A stretch of DNA of 64,000 nucleotides, taken from assembly GCF_900769625.1 (NCBI RefSeq), contig NZ_CAAGHK010000045.1, positions 1-64,000 on the forward strand, written 5' to 3'. A program made the position numbers and the translations under genes. The DNA comes from an uncultured Clostridium sp. GTDB lineage: Bacteria; Bacillota; Clostridia; Clostridiales; Clostridiaceae. Below, in pieces: positions 35,351-44,709 of the stretch. The notes beneath the pieces are model-generated. The model was given only the letters and a program-made list of their open reading frames with translations, had not been told where the DNA came from and did no database searches. How positions within the stretch are numbered: the first letter of the stretch is position 1; each line of letters opens with the position of its first letter.

Positions 35351-36535
35351 CTATGCCAGCGTCTTAAATTCATATCCGCTATTTTTAAAATATTTAATAA
35401 TATCAGGCAATGATTTTGCTGTTTCTTCCTTACCATAAGTATCATGCATTAATAAAACAACAATTTCATATCCTTTAGATGTTTCTATTGCACACTGAGC
35501 AAGCTCCTCAGCATTTTTCTTTTTACCCTCCGCATCTTTGCTTAATGCATTCCAGTCAATATAAGTCATGTTATTATCATCTAAATATTCATCCAGCTGG
35601 TTCATTCCCTTCCATGACATATATCCTCCAGGACATCTTAATACCCTTGTTGAAAAATTATCTCCTAGTATTGATTTCAGCAGTTGTGCGTTCTTATCAA
35701 AATCTGCCTTAAATGATTCAAGATTTAAAGTCCTCCCTGGATAAAGAACATCATAATTATGAGAATATGAATGATTTCCTATAGCATGTCCAGAATTGAA
35801 TTCCTCTTTTACAAGCTCTTTTGCTTTCTCTCCCCCCTCTTCTATAGATTGTCCCATAAGAAAAAATGTGGCTTTTACATCATATTGATCGAGAACCTTT
35901 AATACCTGCGGAGTTACTGTTGTTGAAGTTCCATCATCAAAAGTTAAAAAGACAATCTTTTCACCATCATTACTGTAATCACCTTTTTTTAATTTATCAT
36001 TTATTTTAACAGCATCATAACTGTATTTTTCTCCCTCTTTACTTACTCCTACAAATTTTTTTTCAGTGCTATCTTCTTCTGTCACTTGATTACCGCTATT
36101 CTCGGAATTTCCCTTATTATCAGAATTATCATTCTGCTGAATACTAGAATTCTCTAGTTTACTGATATCTATATGAAGAAGATCATAACCATTTGCATAA
36201 GCTTTCTTCAATGCTCCGTTAAATATAAATATGACCATGACTAAAAACATCATTATACGTATAATGACGTCTTTATTTTTCTTTCTGCTTAACTTCTTTT
36301 CTATATTTTTAAAACTGATGCTTATTTTATTTTTTCTGATTTTATTTTTAGTATCAGTTTTCTCACCTTTTATCTCTATTTCTTTTTCATTTATTGAATT
36401 CAATGTTTCTTTTATCAGCTTTTTCATTGAATCTTCCTCTATAATTTTGTTCTGTGTTTCATTTATAGCTTCTATACACTTTTCTAAAAGTTCATCTTTG
36501 CTCTCATTGTTGTTTCCATCAGCAAAATTACTCAT
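35351..36535 (-). CDS. Membrane-anchored polysaccharide deacetylase (CE4)
   Basis: The 394-aa protein has about 90 charged cytoplasmic residues, one membrane helix (IRIMMFLVMVIFIFNGAL near 92-110), a Ser/Asn-rich linker and a NodB-homology domain from about 195. The CE4 motifs are intact: FLTFDDGTSTTV (catalytic Asp pair), the zinc-binding GNHSYSHN near 260, RCPGGYMSW near 305, and VVLLMHDTYGK near 365. It probably deacetylates peptidoglycan or another wall glycan outside the cell. AAGGGGTGTAATT precedes the ATG. The long N-terminal cytoplasmic part is less usual. Confidence 0.92.
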   Translation of the reverse strand: MSNFADGNNNESKDELLEKCIEAINETQNKIIEEDSMKKLIKETLNSINEKEIEIKGEKTDTKNKIRKNKISISFKNIEKKLSRKKNKDVIIRIMMFLVMVIFIFNGALKKAYANGYDLLHIDISKLENSSIQQNDNSDNKGNSENSGNQVTEEDSTEKKFVGVSKEGEKYSYDAVKINDKLKKGDYSNDGEKIVFLTFDDGTSTTVTPQVLKVLDQYDVKATFFLMGQSIEEGGEKAKELVKEEFNSGHAIGNHSYSHNYDVLYPGRTLNLESFKADFDKNAQLLKSILGDNFSTRVLRCPGGYMSWKGMNQLDEYLDDNNMTYIDWNALSKDAEGKKKNAEELAQCAIETSKGYEIVVLLMHDTYGKEETAKSLPDIIKYFKNSGYEFKTLA

Positions 36536-36885
36536 AATTACACCCCTTAATTACACCGCTTTTTATTACATCAATTAATACGTTTAATAATTCCTTACAT
36601 TAAGTAAACTTCATTATGTTTATCTATATTAGTTAATTGTAAAATTTATGAAAAAAAGTCTGTAAATTTCAAAGTATTTTCATACTTAAAATTTACAGAC
36701 TTATTCTAGCTTCACAATTTCTATTATGCTTGTTTAATTTTATTTATTATTGATGAATATTTTCCCAAAAGTCAAAAAGTGGCTGCACCACGCCCACTTC
36801 GTTGTATCAACTTTACATTTTAAATCTTGAACTCTATTGATATCACTAGTTTTACGACTTCAAAATTTTTATACTTTTCTGTACT
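36536..36885. other. Intergenic region with two hairpins, no gene assigned
   Basis: A 14-bp perfect hairpin (36656-36669 with 36689-36702, arm AAGTCTGTAAATTT) and a GC-richer hairpin near 36775-36800 (minus strand AAGTGG...CCACTTTTT) lie here. The second looks like the terminator of something now lost. A 38-codon minus-strand frame across it has no start or known similarity that I can see. Confidence 0.45.
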
Positions 36886-36921
36886 TTAAAAAATCGGAGT
36901 ATAAAAATACTATACTCCGAT
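36886..36921 (-). terminator. Terminator of trpS
   Basis: ATCGGAGTATA pairs with TATACTCCGAT (36893-36903 and 36911-36921), followed by TTTTTT on the minus strand. Confidence 0.9.
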
Positions 36922-36933
36922 AAAATATAAATT

Positions 36934-37947
36934 CTATTTAAAATATTCTAATCCAATAGCCTCACGTACTTCTTTTAATGTCTGTGACGCTACTTCTCTA
37001 GCCTTATCACTGCCATCTTTAAGCATTTTATAGACATAATCCATGTCTTGTGCAAATTCTTCTCTTCTCTTTCTTATTGGTTCAAGTTCTGCCTGCATTA
37101 CTTCATTCAGGTATCTCTTAACCTTCATATCACCAAGACCACCTCTTGTGTAATGAGCTTTCATTTCTTCTACTTCATCCTTATTAGGCGCAAATACATC
37201 TAAATATGTGAATACTGTATTTCCTTCAACCTGACCTGGATCTTCAACTCTTATATGATTTGGATCTGTATACATTGACATTACTTTCTTTTTAATTGTA
37301 TCTGCGTCATCAGATAAATATATACAATTACCAATTGATTTACTCATTTTAGCTTTTCCATCTGTTCCAGGTAATCTTCCACATGTATCCTTTGGAATAA
37401 CTGCTTCTGGCTCAACAAGTACTTCACCATAAATATTATTGAAGCTTCTTACAATTTCTCTTGTCTGTTCTATCATTGGAAGCTGATCTTCACCTACTGG
37501 TACAGTTGTTGCCTTAAATGCTGTTATATCAGCAGCCTGGCTTACTGGATATATTAAGAATCCTGCTGGAATACTGTTTTCATAATTTTTCTGTTTAATT
37601 TCAGCCTTAACTGTAGGGTTTCTTTCAAGTCTAGATAATGTAACAAGATTTAAATAATGCATTGTCAGCTCATGAAGTTCTGGAATCTGTGATTGAACAA
37701 ATATTGTTGATTTTGCGGGATCTAATCCTACTGCAAGATAATCTAAGGCAACTTCAGTAAGGCTTCTTCTTATTTTTTCAGGATCTCTTGCATTATCAGT
37801 TAATGCCTGTTGATCGGCAATCATTATAAAGCTTTCATATTCTCCTGAATTTTGAAGCATTACTCTATTTTTTAATGACCCTATATAATGACCTATATGT
37901 AATTTACCAGTTGGTCTGTCTCCTGTTAATATTATTTTTTTACTCAT
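36934..37947 (-). CDS. trpS: Tryptophanyl-tRNA synthetase
   Basis: The ATG at 37947 lies 11 bases after AAGGAG; a GTG four codons earlier touches that site and is unlikely. The 337-aa product is a class Ic synthetase with the HIGH-type motif [12 protein letters not shown] near residue 15, DQQALTDNA near 45 and the KMSKS loop [11 protein letters not shown] near 190. It charges tRNA-Trp in the cytoplasm. A T-box leader with a UGG specifier precedes it, so it responds to uncharged tRNA-Trp. Confidence 0.97.
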   Translation of the reverse strand: MSKKIILTGDRPTGKLHIGHYIGSLKNRVMLQNSGEYESFIMIADQQALTDNARDPEKIRRSLTEVALDYLAVGLDPAKSTIFVQSQIPELHELTMHYLNLVTLSRLERNPTVKAEIKQKNYENSIPAGFLIYPVSQAADITAFKATTVPVGEDQLPMIEQTREIVRSFNNIYGEVLVEPEAVIPKDTCGRLPGTDGKAKMSKSIGNCIYLSDDADTIKKKVMSMYTDPNHIRVEDPGQVEGNTVFTYLDVFAPNKDEVEEMKAHYTRGGLGDMKVKRYLNEVMQAELEPIRKRREEFAQDMDYVYKMLKDGSDKAREVASQTLKEVREAIGLEYFK

Positions 37948-38017
37948 TAATAAATTCACTCCTTAAACTTTGTGTTTATACAATTATTATTTATCAGAAT
38001 TAAATAAAAAACTCCAT

Positions 38018-38310
38018 CCTAAATAAATAGGACGGAGATATATCCGCTGTACCACCTAACTGTACATAAATATATAATATGCAATATATATTTAATAAAT
38101 ACATCAATAGAATATCAAGCTATTAATGCTTCTGCTGTAAGGTGCAGTTACCATTTCAGATACTCTCTGTCCGCCTTCATGTTAACAGATTTCCCTTAAT
38201 TCCTCCAAGGTCCATTCTTTAAGTTCTTCTTACTAGGTTTACACCATCCCTAATTCTCTTTATTGAACCTAAACTTAAATACTACTCCTTTTCACTGGAT
38301 TATACATAAT
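38018..38310 (-). promoter_or_regulatory. T-box leader of trpS (specifier UGG, Trp)
   Basis: The minus strand has the T-box AGGTGGTACAGCGG near 38055-38042, a terminator with arms CTCCGTCCTA and TAGGATGGAG followed by TTTTTTA, and stem I elements GGAGTAGT and AGAGAATTAGGG. The specifier loop reads TGG-ACC-TTGGAGG, with UGG at 38214-38212. The codon agrees with the downstream gene, which supports the same alignment for the other two T-boxes in the window. Confidence 0.95.
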
Positions 38311-38357
38311 TTAATTTATTATTATCTTAATTCTAAAAAAATAAAATGTCAATATTA

Positions 38358-38395
38358 AAGGCTATTTTAAACATTTATAAACCTAAAACAGCCTT
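38358..38395 (-). terminator. Terminator of the 77-aa gene
   Basis: AAGGCTATTTTA pairs with TAAAACAGCCTT with one G-U or mismatch position, just past the stop at 38403; T residues follow. Confidence 0.65.
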
Positions 38396-38402
38396 AATAA
38401 GG

Positions 38403-38636
38403 CTATTTATTTTTTTCTACAATCTTATTAATAATTTCTTCTCTGTTTGCACCAATAATATTAGATATTTTAGTAGACATAGCTTTTTCTTTATAGATTG
38501 AATCCTTATTAGAATTTACAATCTTCATTATTTTTTCTTCCATTTTTTCATAGCTTATTAAATCTTCATAATAATTATCTACAATATCCTTTAAACATGT
38601 TGCTAATTCCCTTGGGTTTCTATAAACTGTTCTCAT
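38403..38636 (-). CDS. Small helical protein, 77 aa, unknown function
   Basis: The ATG at 38636 has AAGGAGAAGAAA in front, so I prefer it to one 12 codons upstream. The product begins MRTVYRNPRELATCLKDIVD and continues as mixed helices with Lys and Glu (EKMEEKIMKIVNSNKDSI), ending IINKIVEKNK. It looks like a small cytosolic protein family seen in Clostridium (possibly TIGR04540, from memory and unverified). No catalytic motif is visible. It is a single gene between the trpS T-box and a universal stress gene. Confidence 0.75.
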   Translation of the reverse strand: MRTVYRNPRELATCLKDIVDNYYEDLISYEKMEEKIMKIVNSNKDSIYKEKAMSTKISNIIGANREEIINKIVEKNK

Positions 38637-38782
38637 TTTCTTCTCCTTATTGCTACAAATAATTAGTTTCAAATTTATAATATAAAATTAAGAAACTGCT
38701 TTAAGAATATTTTTATTGTTGATTATTATATCACTTTATCTAAAAAAATACCATTGTTAATGTGTTAAGTTTAAATAAAAAA

Positions 38783-39217
38783 CTATTTTATACTTATTGA
38801 AAAATCATTTGGAACAATCATAACTATGCATTTTGCTCGTTTGACTACATTAGAAGTGACAGATCCAATAATCCTGTTCAATCCTCTTTTAGTTGATTTA
38901 GTCATAACTATGATACCGATATTTTCTTCGCTAGCCTTCTTTAATATTTCATCTCCAGGATATCCAAATGTAAAATATGTTTCAGTATTATAATAATCCT
39001 TCATCTTTTCTTGTGCTTCAGATAAAATATCCTTTGACAGATCTTTTGCCATTTCAACTTCCTTGGCCACTATCATTTCATTCAGCAGAACTAATTCTTT
39101 AACATTCATCAAAATAACATCAATAGAACCTTTGGGAAATATCTCTTTTACAAACTCTAGTGAATGCATGCTTCTTTCTGTTCCATCTATAGGTATTAAT
39201 ACTTTTCTCTTATTCAT
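38783..39217 (-). CDS. Universal stress protein (UspA family)
   Basis: The 144-aa protein has the Usp fold: RKVLIPIDGTERSMHSLEFV at the start and the ATP-binding loop GLNRIIGSVTSNVVKRA (G-x2-G-x-x9-G-type pattern, imperfect) near residues 112-128, then IVMIVPND. It is a cytosolic stress-related protein that may bind ATP. GGGGGAGTATTAT precedes the ATG. No neighbours suggest a specific role. Confidence 0.9.
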   Translation of the reverse strand: MNKRKVLIPIDGTERSMHSLEFVKEIFPKGSIDVILMNVKELVLLNEMIVAKEVEMAKDLSKDILSEAQEKMKDYYNTETYFTFGYPGDEILKKASEENIGIIVMTKSTKRGLNRIIGSVTSNVVKRAKCIVMIVPNDFSISIK

Positions 39218-39451
39218 ATAATACTCCCCCTTTTATTGTCTGTAAACTTTTTCATTTACTCTTTTATTTATAATATACATTTTATATACATTTCCTTCTT
39301 TTATTTTTATCTTTTATGATTTTTTCTCTGAATCTTCAATGTGTTAATTGTTTACATATATCAATATTATTCTATCTGTATAAAATTATAGATAATAAAA
39401 ATTATCGCTTTTATAATAATCTTATTATCTATATTCTAGTAAAAATCAGAT

Positions 39452-39781
39452 TTAATACTTATTTACAATTAACAAAATTTTCTCTGTTAATTTCTGTACA
39501 TTTCTTGTAACAAATGTTTCAAGAGGTCTCTGCCACTCATTATTTTCTATTACAATAAGTCCAAAATGTCCATCTATACTAAATTCAGGATACCATCCCA
39601 CATCAAGCAATATATTATGTTCGCTATTAACCATATTTAATATATCCTCTGAAAATTTACACCATCTTTCATCATCTTCACTGGTAATTGCATCTGGATT
39701 AACTTTTAGTAATTTATTATAATTAAGTTTCCATCTTTGTGGTAGCTTAAATTCAACTTTCTCAAACATACCCATATTCAT
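39452..39781 (-). CDS. Hypothetical protein, 109 aa, possibly immunity-like
   Basis: The product starts MNMGMFEKVEFKLPQRWKLN and has a central strand region ILLDVGWYPEFSIDGHFGLI and then ETFVTRNVQKLTEKILLIV. It is cytosolic with one Cys and several Trp. The overall look resembles small immunity proteins of polymorphic toxin systems, and a DUF3990 toxin-like remnant lies 640 bases away, but I cannot name a family. AGGGTGTGATATAAAA precedes the ATG, with another possible start three codons later. Confidence 0.6.
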   Translation of the reverse strand: MNMGMFEKVEFKLPQRWKLNYNKLLKVNPDAITSEDDERWCKFSEDILNMVNSEHNILLDVGWYPEFSIDGHFGLIVIENNEWQRPLETFVTRNVQKLTEKILLIVNKY

Positions 39782-39898
39782 TTTTATATCACACCCTATA
39801 TATTATAATATAACTTTAATGTAATTATTTTACAGTTAATATATTTTATCATATATTACTCTTTAATTACACCTGTAATTCTTATAAAAAATAACCAA

Positions 39899-39955
39899 AA
39901 AAAGCATCTTAAACATCAATGCTTAAGCTACTTTACTAATATAAGAAATTATTCC
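39899..39955. repeat. Hairpin repeat, copy 1, left of the remnant block
   Basis: TTAAGCTACTTTACTAATAT followed by AAGAAATTATT closely matches the copy at 40755-40811 (TTAAGCCACTTTACTAATAT, AATAAATTAATT). The left part forms an imperfect hairpin with AGCATCTTAA. Confidence 0.55.
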
Positions 39956-40010
39956 CTTGTCTTTTAAAATTATAAGTTTAAAGTTAGTTATTTATATAGA
40001 CAAATGAGGT

Positions 40011-40256
40011 TTACCTTACTAATATTTTTTCACGTTTATTGCTTTTATACGGACCATCTTCACAGTAGCCTGCTAAAATAAATCCTTGTTGTTCATAATA
40101 ATTATTTAATTTAGTATTATCTATTGCACAATCTAGCCTTAATCTTTTTTTATTATTACTCAAAGCAAGTTCTTCTACTAGTTTAATAAGTGTAGTTCCA
40201 GCTTTATTTGCAGTTTTATCTGTAACAAAGTTATGCAGATAATAGGAATTTATTTG
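40011..40256 (-). pseudogene. GNAT acetyltransferase remnant, C-terminal half
   Basis: The minus strand frame reads YYLHNFVTDKTANKAGTTLI and continues to RLRLDCAIDNTKLNNYYEQQ, GFILAGYCEDGPY and a stop at 40011. This is the acetyl-CoA binding and C-terminal part of a GNAT-fold N-acetyltransferase (the N-x2-YY-x2-GF motif). No in-frame start or N-terminal half is present upstream, where the sequence leaves the frame at about 40256. Confidence 0.8.
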
Positions 40257-40415
40257 GACCTATGTCAATATAGTATACACTTCCTTTATTTCTTTATATT
40301 ATATCACTAAAAAAACTACCTGTCCGTGTCTACACTTCTATACTAACACCAATTAATACATTGCAAGTATAAAACTTGTAAGCTATGTATTAAGGTATAT
40401 ATACTGTGCTATAAT

Positions 40416-40751
40416 TTAGATAAGAAATTTTATACACCAATTGTCAATGTTTATGAGGTAAGAAATTTAAATACACTAAATATAAAAAAATTTAAAGATT
40501 ATTCAGATGAATGGATTGATTTCGTTGTGAATTGCAGGAGTGGTGATACCCATGAATATGATGTTGTTATTGGTCCTATGGCCGATGATACCATATATGA
40601 TTATATTGAAGCTTATAGCCGTGAGCAGATGAACAAGAAGAAATTCTTTGAACTTATGAAGTTTAAATATCCTACTCATCAAATAAGTTTCCATACTATC
40701 AAAGCTTTAAACTGTATTAATTTTGTTGAATCTTACGAAGTAACTATCTAA
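40416..40751 (+). pseudogene. DUF3990 domain protein remnant, N-terminal part missing
   Basis: The plus-strand frame reads FYTPIVNVYEVRNLNTLNIK, then FKDYSDEWIDFVVNCRSG, DVVIGPMADDTIYDYIEA and QISFHTIKALNCINFV before the stop. This matches the C-terminal two thirds of DUF3990, an ADP-ribosyltransferase-like family often found with toxin systems. The usual N-terminal LYHGS-type motif is absent and no ribosome-binding site is seen, so it is probably a decayed gene. A GTG-started short version from 40527 is possible but unlikely to be functional. Confidence 0.75.
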
Positions 40752-40754
40752 AGA

Positions 40755-40811
40755 AAGTGGCTTAAATATTAATATTTAAGCCACTTTACTAATATAATAA
40801 ATTAATTACTA
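40755..40811. repeat. Hairpin repeat, copy 2, right of the remnant block
   Basis: GTGGCTTAAATATT pairs with AATATTTAAGCCAC, giving a perfect 14-bp hairpin that may also end transcription from both sides. Its right part repeats the copy at 39899-39955. Confidence 0.7.
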
Positions 40812-40827
40812 CTAACTACTTCTATAT

Positions 40828-42162
40828 TTATTTACATATATTTCCAGCCACATTGAGAACATCCCATGTTCTTGCAAATGGTGGTGCATAACATAAATCC
40901 AACATTCCAAGCTCTTTTGTTGTAAGCTTTCCATAAATACACGCTGCAATTACATTAACCCTTTGAACTGCATCTTTGTATCCAGCAACCTGACCTCCAA
41001 GAATAACTTTGCTTTCAGAATCATAAATAAGTTTTACATAAATTTTGCTCTGGCCAGGATAGTAATCTGTATGGTTCATATCATTAATAAATACTGCCTT
41101 ATAATTTAAATTTAATGCTTTAGCCTTGCTTTCAGTAATTCCAGTTCTTCCTGCTTCCATATCCATTACTTTTATGCAGCTTGAAGAAAGTGAACCCTGA
41201 AATTCAATATCTGCTCCTGCAAGATTTTCTCCAACTATACGCCCCAGCTTATTTGCACCAGTTGCAAGCGGTACATAAGATTTTTCTCCTGTTACAATCT
41301 GTGTTATTGTTGCACAGTCTCCTGCTGCATAAACATCCTCTATTGAGGCTTTACCATAGTTATCAACTACTATAGCTCCATTGGGCAGCATTTCTAATCC
41401 ACTGTCTTTCAAAAATCCAGTATTAGGCCTTACACCCGTAGCTATTATTACAACATCAGCATCAACTTCTCTGCTATCAGTCTTAACTTTCTTGACTTTT
41501 CCATCTCCGATAAGTTCTTTAACTGTTTCATTAAGATATAACTCTACATTATGGCTTCTTAATTCATCTTCAAGAATATCTGTTATTTCTTTATCGAAAA
41601 CATCTGGTAATATTCTATCTGCAAGCTGAAATACTGAAACTTCCTTGCCGTACTTTTTAGCAGCTTCAACTGCTTCAAGACCGATAAATCCTGCTCCAAT
41701 TATTGCTACTCTTTTATTATTTTCATCTTCAAAAAGTTTCTTTAATGTAATCCCATCTTCCATACTTTTTAATGTATGAACATTTGCAAGTTCTACATTT
41801 TTGATTGGTGGAATAATGCTTGATGCTCCAGTTGCAATCATAATTTTATCATAATTGTCTTCAAATACTGTATTTTCTTTAATATTCTTTACAGTCACCT
41901 TTTTGTTTTCAAAATCTACACTGGTAACTTCGTGATGTATTTTCACATCAACACCTGACTTTATAAATGCTTCCGGTGTTCTTGCTATCATGCTGTTTGA
42001 ATCTTCAAAGAATCCTCCAACAAAATAAGGCAGACCACATGATCCAAAAGATACTATGTCATTTCTTTCATATATCACGACTTCCGCATCTTTATGAAGT
42101 CTTCTAAATTTTGCCGCTGCACTTGTTCCAGCTGCAACTCCTCCAATTACAATAACTCTCAT
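40828..42162 (-). CDS. CoA-disulfide reductase / NADH oxidase-like flavoprotein
   Basis: The 444-aa protein begins with the FAD-binding VIGGVAAGTSAAAKFRR and has the redox cysteine in SFGSCGLPYFVGG near residue 43. The NAD-binding GAGFIGLEAVEAA is near 157, VIIATGVRPNT near 238 and VYAAGDCATI near 275. This is the single-cysteine group of the disulfide reductase family, covering CoA-disulfide reductase and NADH oxidase/peroxidase. It likely helps this anaerobe handle oxygen or thiol stress. No rhodanese domain is fused. TTAGGAGGAAAAATA precedes the ATG. Confidence 0.92.
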   Translation of the reverse strand: MRVIVIGGVAAGTSAAAKFRRLHKDAEVVIYERNDIVSFGSCGLPYFVGGFFEDSNSMIARTPEAFIKSGVDVKIHHEVTSVDFENKKVTVKNIKENTVFEDNYDKIMIATGASSIIPPIKNVELANVHTLKSMEDGITLKKLFEDENNKRVAIIGAGFIGLEAVEAAKKYGKEVSVFQLADRILPDVFDKEITDILEDELRSHNVELYLNETVKELIGDGKVKKVKTDSREVDADVVIIATGVRPNTGFLKDSGLEMLPNGAIVVDNYGKASIEDVYAAGDCATITQIVTGEKSYVPLATGANKLGRIVGENLAGADIEFQGSLSSSCIKVMDMEAGRTGITESKAKALNLNYKAVFINDMNHTDYYPGQSKIYVKLIYDSESKVILGGQVAGYKDAVQRVNVIAACIYGKLTTKELGMLDLCYAPPFARTWDVLNVAGNICK

Positions 42163-42350
42163 TATTTTTCCTCCTAAGTTCTCTATATAAAAACTAATAA
42201 TCTTCTCTAGTATTTTATGATTATATAATAAATATAACCCACTTAATCTTATAATAATTTATACGATTTTTCTATGGATTTGTCAATATATCCTATCGGT
42301 TTACTTGTATATTCTTTATCACCAAATTATACTTAGGTGTAAACAAATCA

Positions 42351-42482
42351 CTATATATTAAATCTTGCCACAAGGTTAACAATCAGCTCTGTTCTTTCTT
42401 TTGTACTCTCAACCTGTTTAAATACATCTTCAACTTTCTCATTCACATTTTCAGTATTTCCGGCAATACTGAAAATCCCCTG
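42351..42482 (-). pseudogene. Second chemotaxis receptor (MCP) C-terminal remnant
   Basis: An open minus-strand frame between stops at 42485 and 42351 reads GIFSIAGNTENVNEKVEDVF and then QVESTKERTELIVNLVARFN. Its heptad pattern and closing LVARFNI fit the final helix of a methyl-accepting chemotaxis protein. No start codon or upstream receptor sequence is present. Confidence 0.6.
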
Positions 42483-42503
42483 TTAACTGTAGCTTCACCT
42501 AAA

Positions 42504-42545
42504 TAAAAAATGCAAAGACGCTTTATTTATCGCGTCTTTGCATTT
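42504..42545 (-). terminator. Terminator of the nadABC operon
   Basis: AAATGCAAAGACGC pairs with GCGTCTTTGCATTT (42508-42521 and 42532-42545) and is followed by T residues on the minus strand, 40 bases after the nadC stop. Confidence 0.92.
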
Positions 42546-42584
42546 ATAAATTTTACCATTAATATTTATTTACTTTCTATTAAT

Positions 42585-43424
42585 TTAGTCTATATTTTTT
42601 AAATTTTTCATACTTAAATCTAAAATTTTTGACGAATGAGTTAATGCACCAACTGATATATAATCCACACCTGTTTCAGCAGCTTTTTTTATATTACTTA
42701 AATCTACATTTCCAGAAAACTCTATAAGCGCCTGTCCATTAATTAATATAACAGCTTCCTCAGCAGTTTTCAAATCCATATTATCAAGCATTATTATATC
42801 CGCACCAGCCTGTAATGCTTCCTTAACCATTTCAATGCTTTCTGTTTCAACTTCTATTTTTCTTACAAATGATGACTGCTCTTTTGCCATCCTCACTGCA
42901 TTAATTACACCACCAGCAGCACTTATATGATTATCTTTAAGCATTATGCCATCCGATAAGTTAAACCTGTGATTACATCCTCCGCCGATTCTGACACTGT
43001 ATTTTTCAAGCATTCTTAAATTGGGAGTTGTTTTTCTTGTATCCATCAGTTTTGCCTTTGTATGCTTTATTTCCTGTACAAATCTATCTGTCAAAGTTGC
43101 AATACCGCTCATTCTCTGTAGTAAATTCAATGCAGTTCTTTCTCCCATTAATATCTTTCTTGTATTACCCTTTAGAAAACCTATTTTTTCTTTTGGAAGA
43201 ACCTTATCTCCATCTTCCTTATATAGCTCTACGTAAACATCGCCAAGTATTTCAAAAACTCTTTTAAAAACACCCAGCCCTGCAATTATTCCCTCTTCTT
43301 TGCATATAAGATCAACTGTAGACATGCTCTTTTCATCGACTACACAATTTGTTGATATATCTTCATCTGGTATGTCCTCCAGCAATGCATTTTTTATTAT
43401 TTTATCTACAGCTAAGTAATTCAT
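42585..43424 (-). CDS. nadC: Nicotinate-nucleotide pyrophosphorylase (quinolinate phosphoribosyltransferase)
   Basis: The 279-aa product has the NadC features: EDIPDEDISTNCV near residue 16, GERTALNLLQRMSGIAT near 93, MDTRKTTPNLRMLEKYSV near 127, the GGGCNHRFNLSDGIMLKDNH segment near 147 and a C-terminal VDYISVGALTHS. It converts quinolinate and PRPP to nicotinate mononucleotide. It overlaps the end of nadB by 23 bases; its GGAGGAAGAATGGAAA site is inside nadB. Confidence 0.96.
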   Translation of the reverse strand: MNYLAVDKIIKNALLEDIPDEDISTNCVVDEKSMSTVDLICKEEGIIAGLGVFKRVFEILGDVYVELYKEDGDKVLPKEKIGFLKGNTRKILMGERTALNLLQRMSGIATLTDRFVQEIKHTKAKLMDTRKTTPNLRMLEKYSVRIGGGCNHRFNLSDGIMLKDNHISAAGGVINAVRMAKEQSSFVRKIEVETESIEMVKEALQAGADIIMLDNMDLKTAEEAVILINGQALIEFSGNVDLSNIKKAAETGVDYISVGALTHSSKILDLSMKNLKNID

Positions 43425-44709
43425 TTTCCATTCTTCCTCCCATCTTACGTATAGTTTCTCTCACCAGGATTTCATTTTCATTACATAATTCATTAAGGCT
43501 CTTTTCTATATTCTTTACTAAAACAGCTTTATTTTCTATGCTGCCTATTCTTTCATTTATTAATAACGCTCCACGTCTTGAAAATACAAGACCCTCAAGA
43601 AGCGAATTACTTGCCAGTCTGTTTGCTCCATGAATTCCTGTACAGCTTGCTTCACCAACTGCATAAAGATTTTTCATTGATGTTTCTGCATCTGTGCTTA
43701 CTTTTATTCCTCCCATAAAGAAATGCTGAGCCGGAGAAACTTTGATAAAATCCCTTGTTATATCTGTCCCTTTTTCAAGACATGCTTTATAGATAGAAGA
43801 AAATCTCTTTACTATATAATCACGTCCTAGAAATCTTATATCAAGATGTACATATGGAGTGTCAGTCCTTTTCATTTCTTCAAATACTGCCTGTGAAACT
43901 ACATCCCTAGGTAAGAGTTCGTTAACAAATCTTTCTCCATACACATTAGTAAGTATTCCGCCTTCACCCCTTAGAGATTCTGATATAAGCAATCTCCTAC
44001 TGTCACTGTTTTCCTCATAAAAGGCTGTCGGATGTATCTGAATATAATTAATATCTTTCAATTCAACATTATGTCTTACTGCCGCAGCTATTCCATCACC
44101 TTTTAAAATTCTCTGATTTGTTGAATTCCTGAATAAACCACCAATTCCTCCACATGCCAAAACTACAGTCTTGGCATAAACATTTATCTGTTGATCTTCT
44201 TTAATCAATATTACTCCTGAACAGACATTATCTTTTTCAATTAAATCTGCAAAATAGCAGTACTCATAAATTATGATATTGCTCTGCTTTTTAACATTTT
44301 CAATCAGTATCCTGGCAACACTTTCTCCTGTATTATCCTTTGTGTGTACTATTCTATTAACTGAATGTGCACCTTCTCTTGTATAGTTAAGACTTCCATC
44401 ATCATTTCTGTCAAGATTAAGTCCCATATCAACCAATCTGCTTATATTGTCAGAAGATTCTTCTGCAAGCACTTTTACTGCATTTATATCATTTTTATAC
44501 TGTCCTGCCTTTAATGTATCCTCTATAAAAGAAGGTATATCATCATCATTTCTGGCAGTAGATATCCCCCCTTGTGCAAGAAATGTATTGGTAGTAGTTA
44601 TCTTATCTTTGCATACAACAAGAATCTTTAAGTCCTTTCTTAAATTTAATGCTGTATACAAACCTGATACCCCAGATCCAACAATAACAACATCAAAAAA
44701 TTTATTCAT
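43402..44709 (-). CDS. nadB: L-aspartate oxidase
   Basis: The ATG at 44709 follows AGGAAGTGGGAAAA; a GTG three codons earlier is less likely. The 435-aa protein has the FAD dinucleotide motif VVIVGSGVSGLYTALN near residue 9, the substrate loop TFLAQGGISTA near 42, HSVNRIVHTKDNTGE near 115, and EASCTGIHGANRLASNSLLEG near 340. It oxidises aspartate to iminoaspartate for quinolinate synthesis. It is shorter than many NadB proteins at its C-terminus. It overlaps nadA by 8 bases. Confidence 0.95.
   Translation of the reverse strand: MNKFFDVVIVGSGVSGLYTALNLRKDLKILVVCKDKITTTNTFLAQGGISTARNDDDIPSFIEDTLKAGQYKNDINAVKVLAEESSDNISRLVDMGLNLDRNDDGSLNYTREGAHSVNRIVHTKDNTGESVARILIENVKKQSNIIIYEYCYFADLIEKDNVCSGVILIKEDQQINVYAKTVVLACGGIGGLFRNSTNQRILKGDGIAAAVRHNVELKDINYIQIHPTAFYEENSDSRRLLISESLRGEGGILTNVYGERFVNELLPRDVVSQAVFEEMKRTDTPYVHLDIRFLGRDYIVKRFSSIYKACLEKGTDITRDFIKVSPAQHFFMGGIKVSTDAETSMKNLYAVGEASCTGIHGANRLASNSLLEGLVFSRRGALLINERIGSIENKAVLVKNIEKSLNELCNENEILVRETIRKMGGRMENELLSCR

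Noticed and set aside
36715..36885. A short minus-strand coding remnant between trpS and the deacetylase gene
   Set aside because: A 38-codon frame exists but I could not relate it to any protein, and it may be chance.
40527..40751. A functional 74-aa protein starting at GTG 40527
   Set aside because: The frame continues upstream into further DUF3990 sequence without a start, so the short version is only part of a truncated gene.
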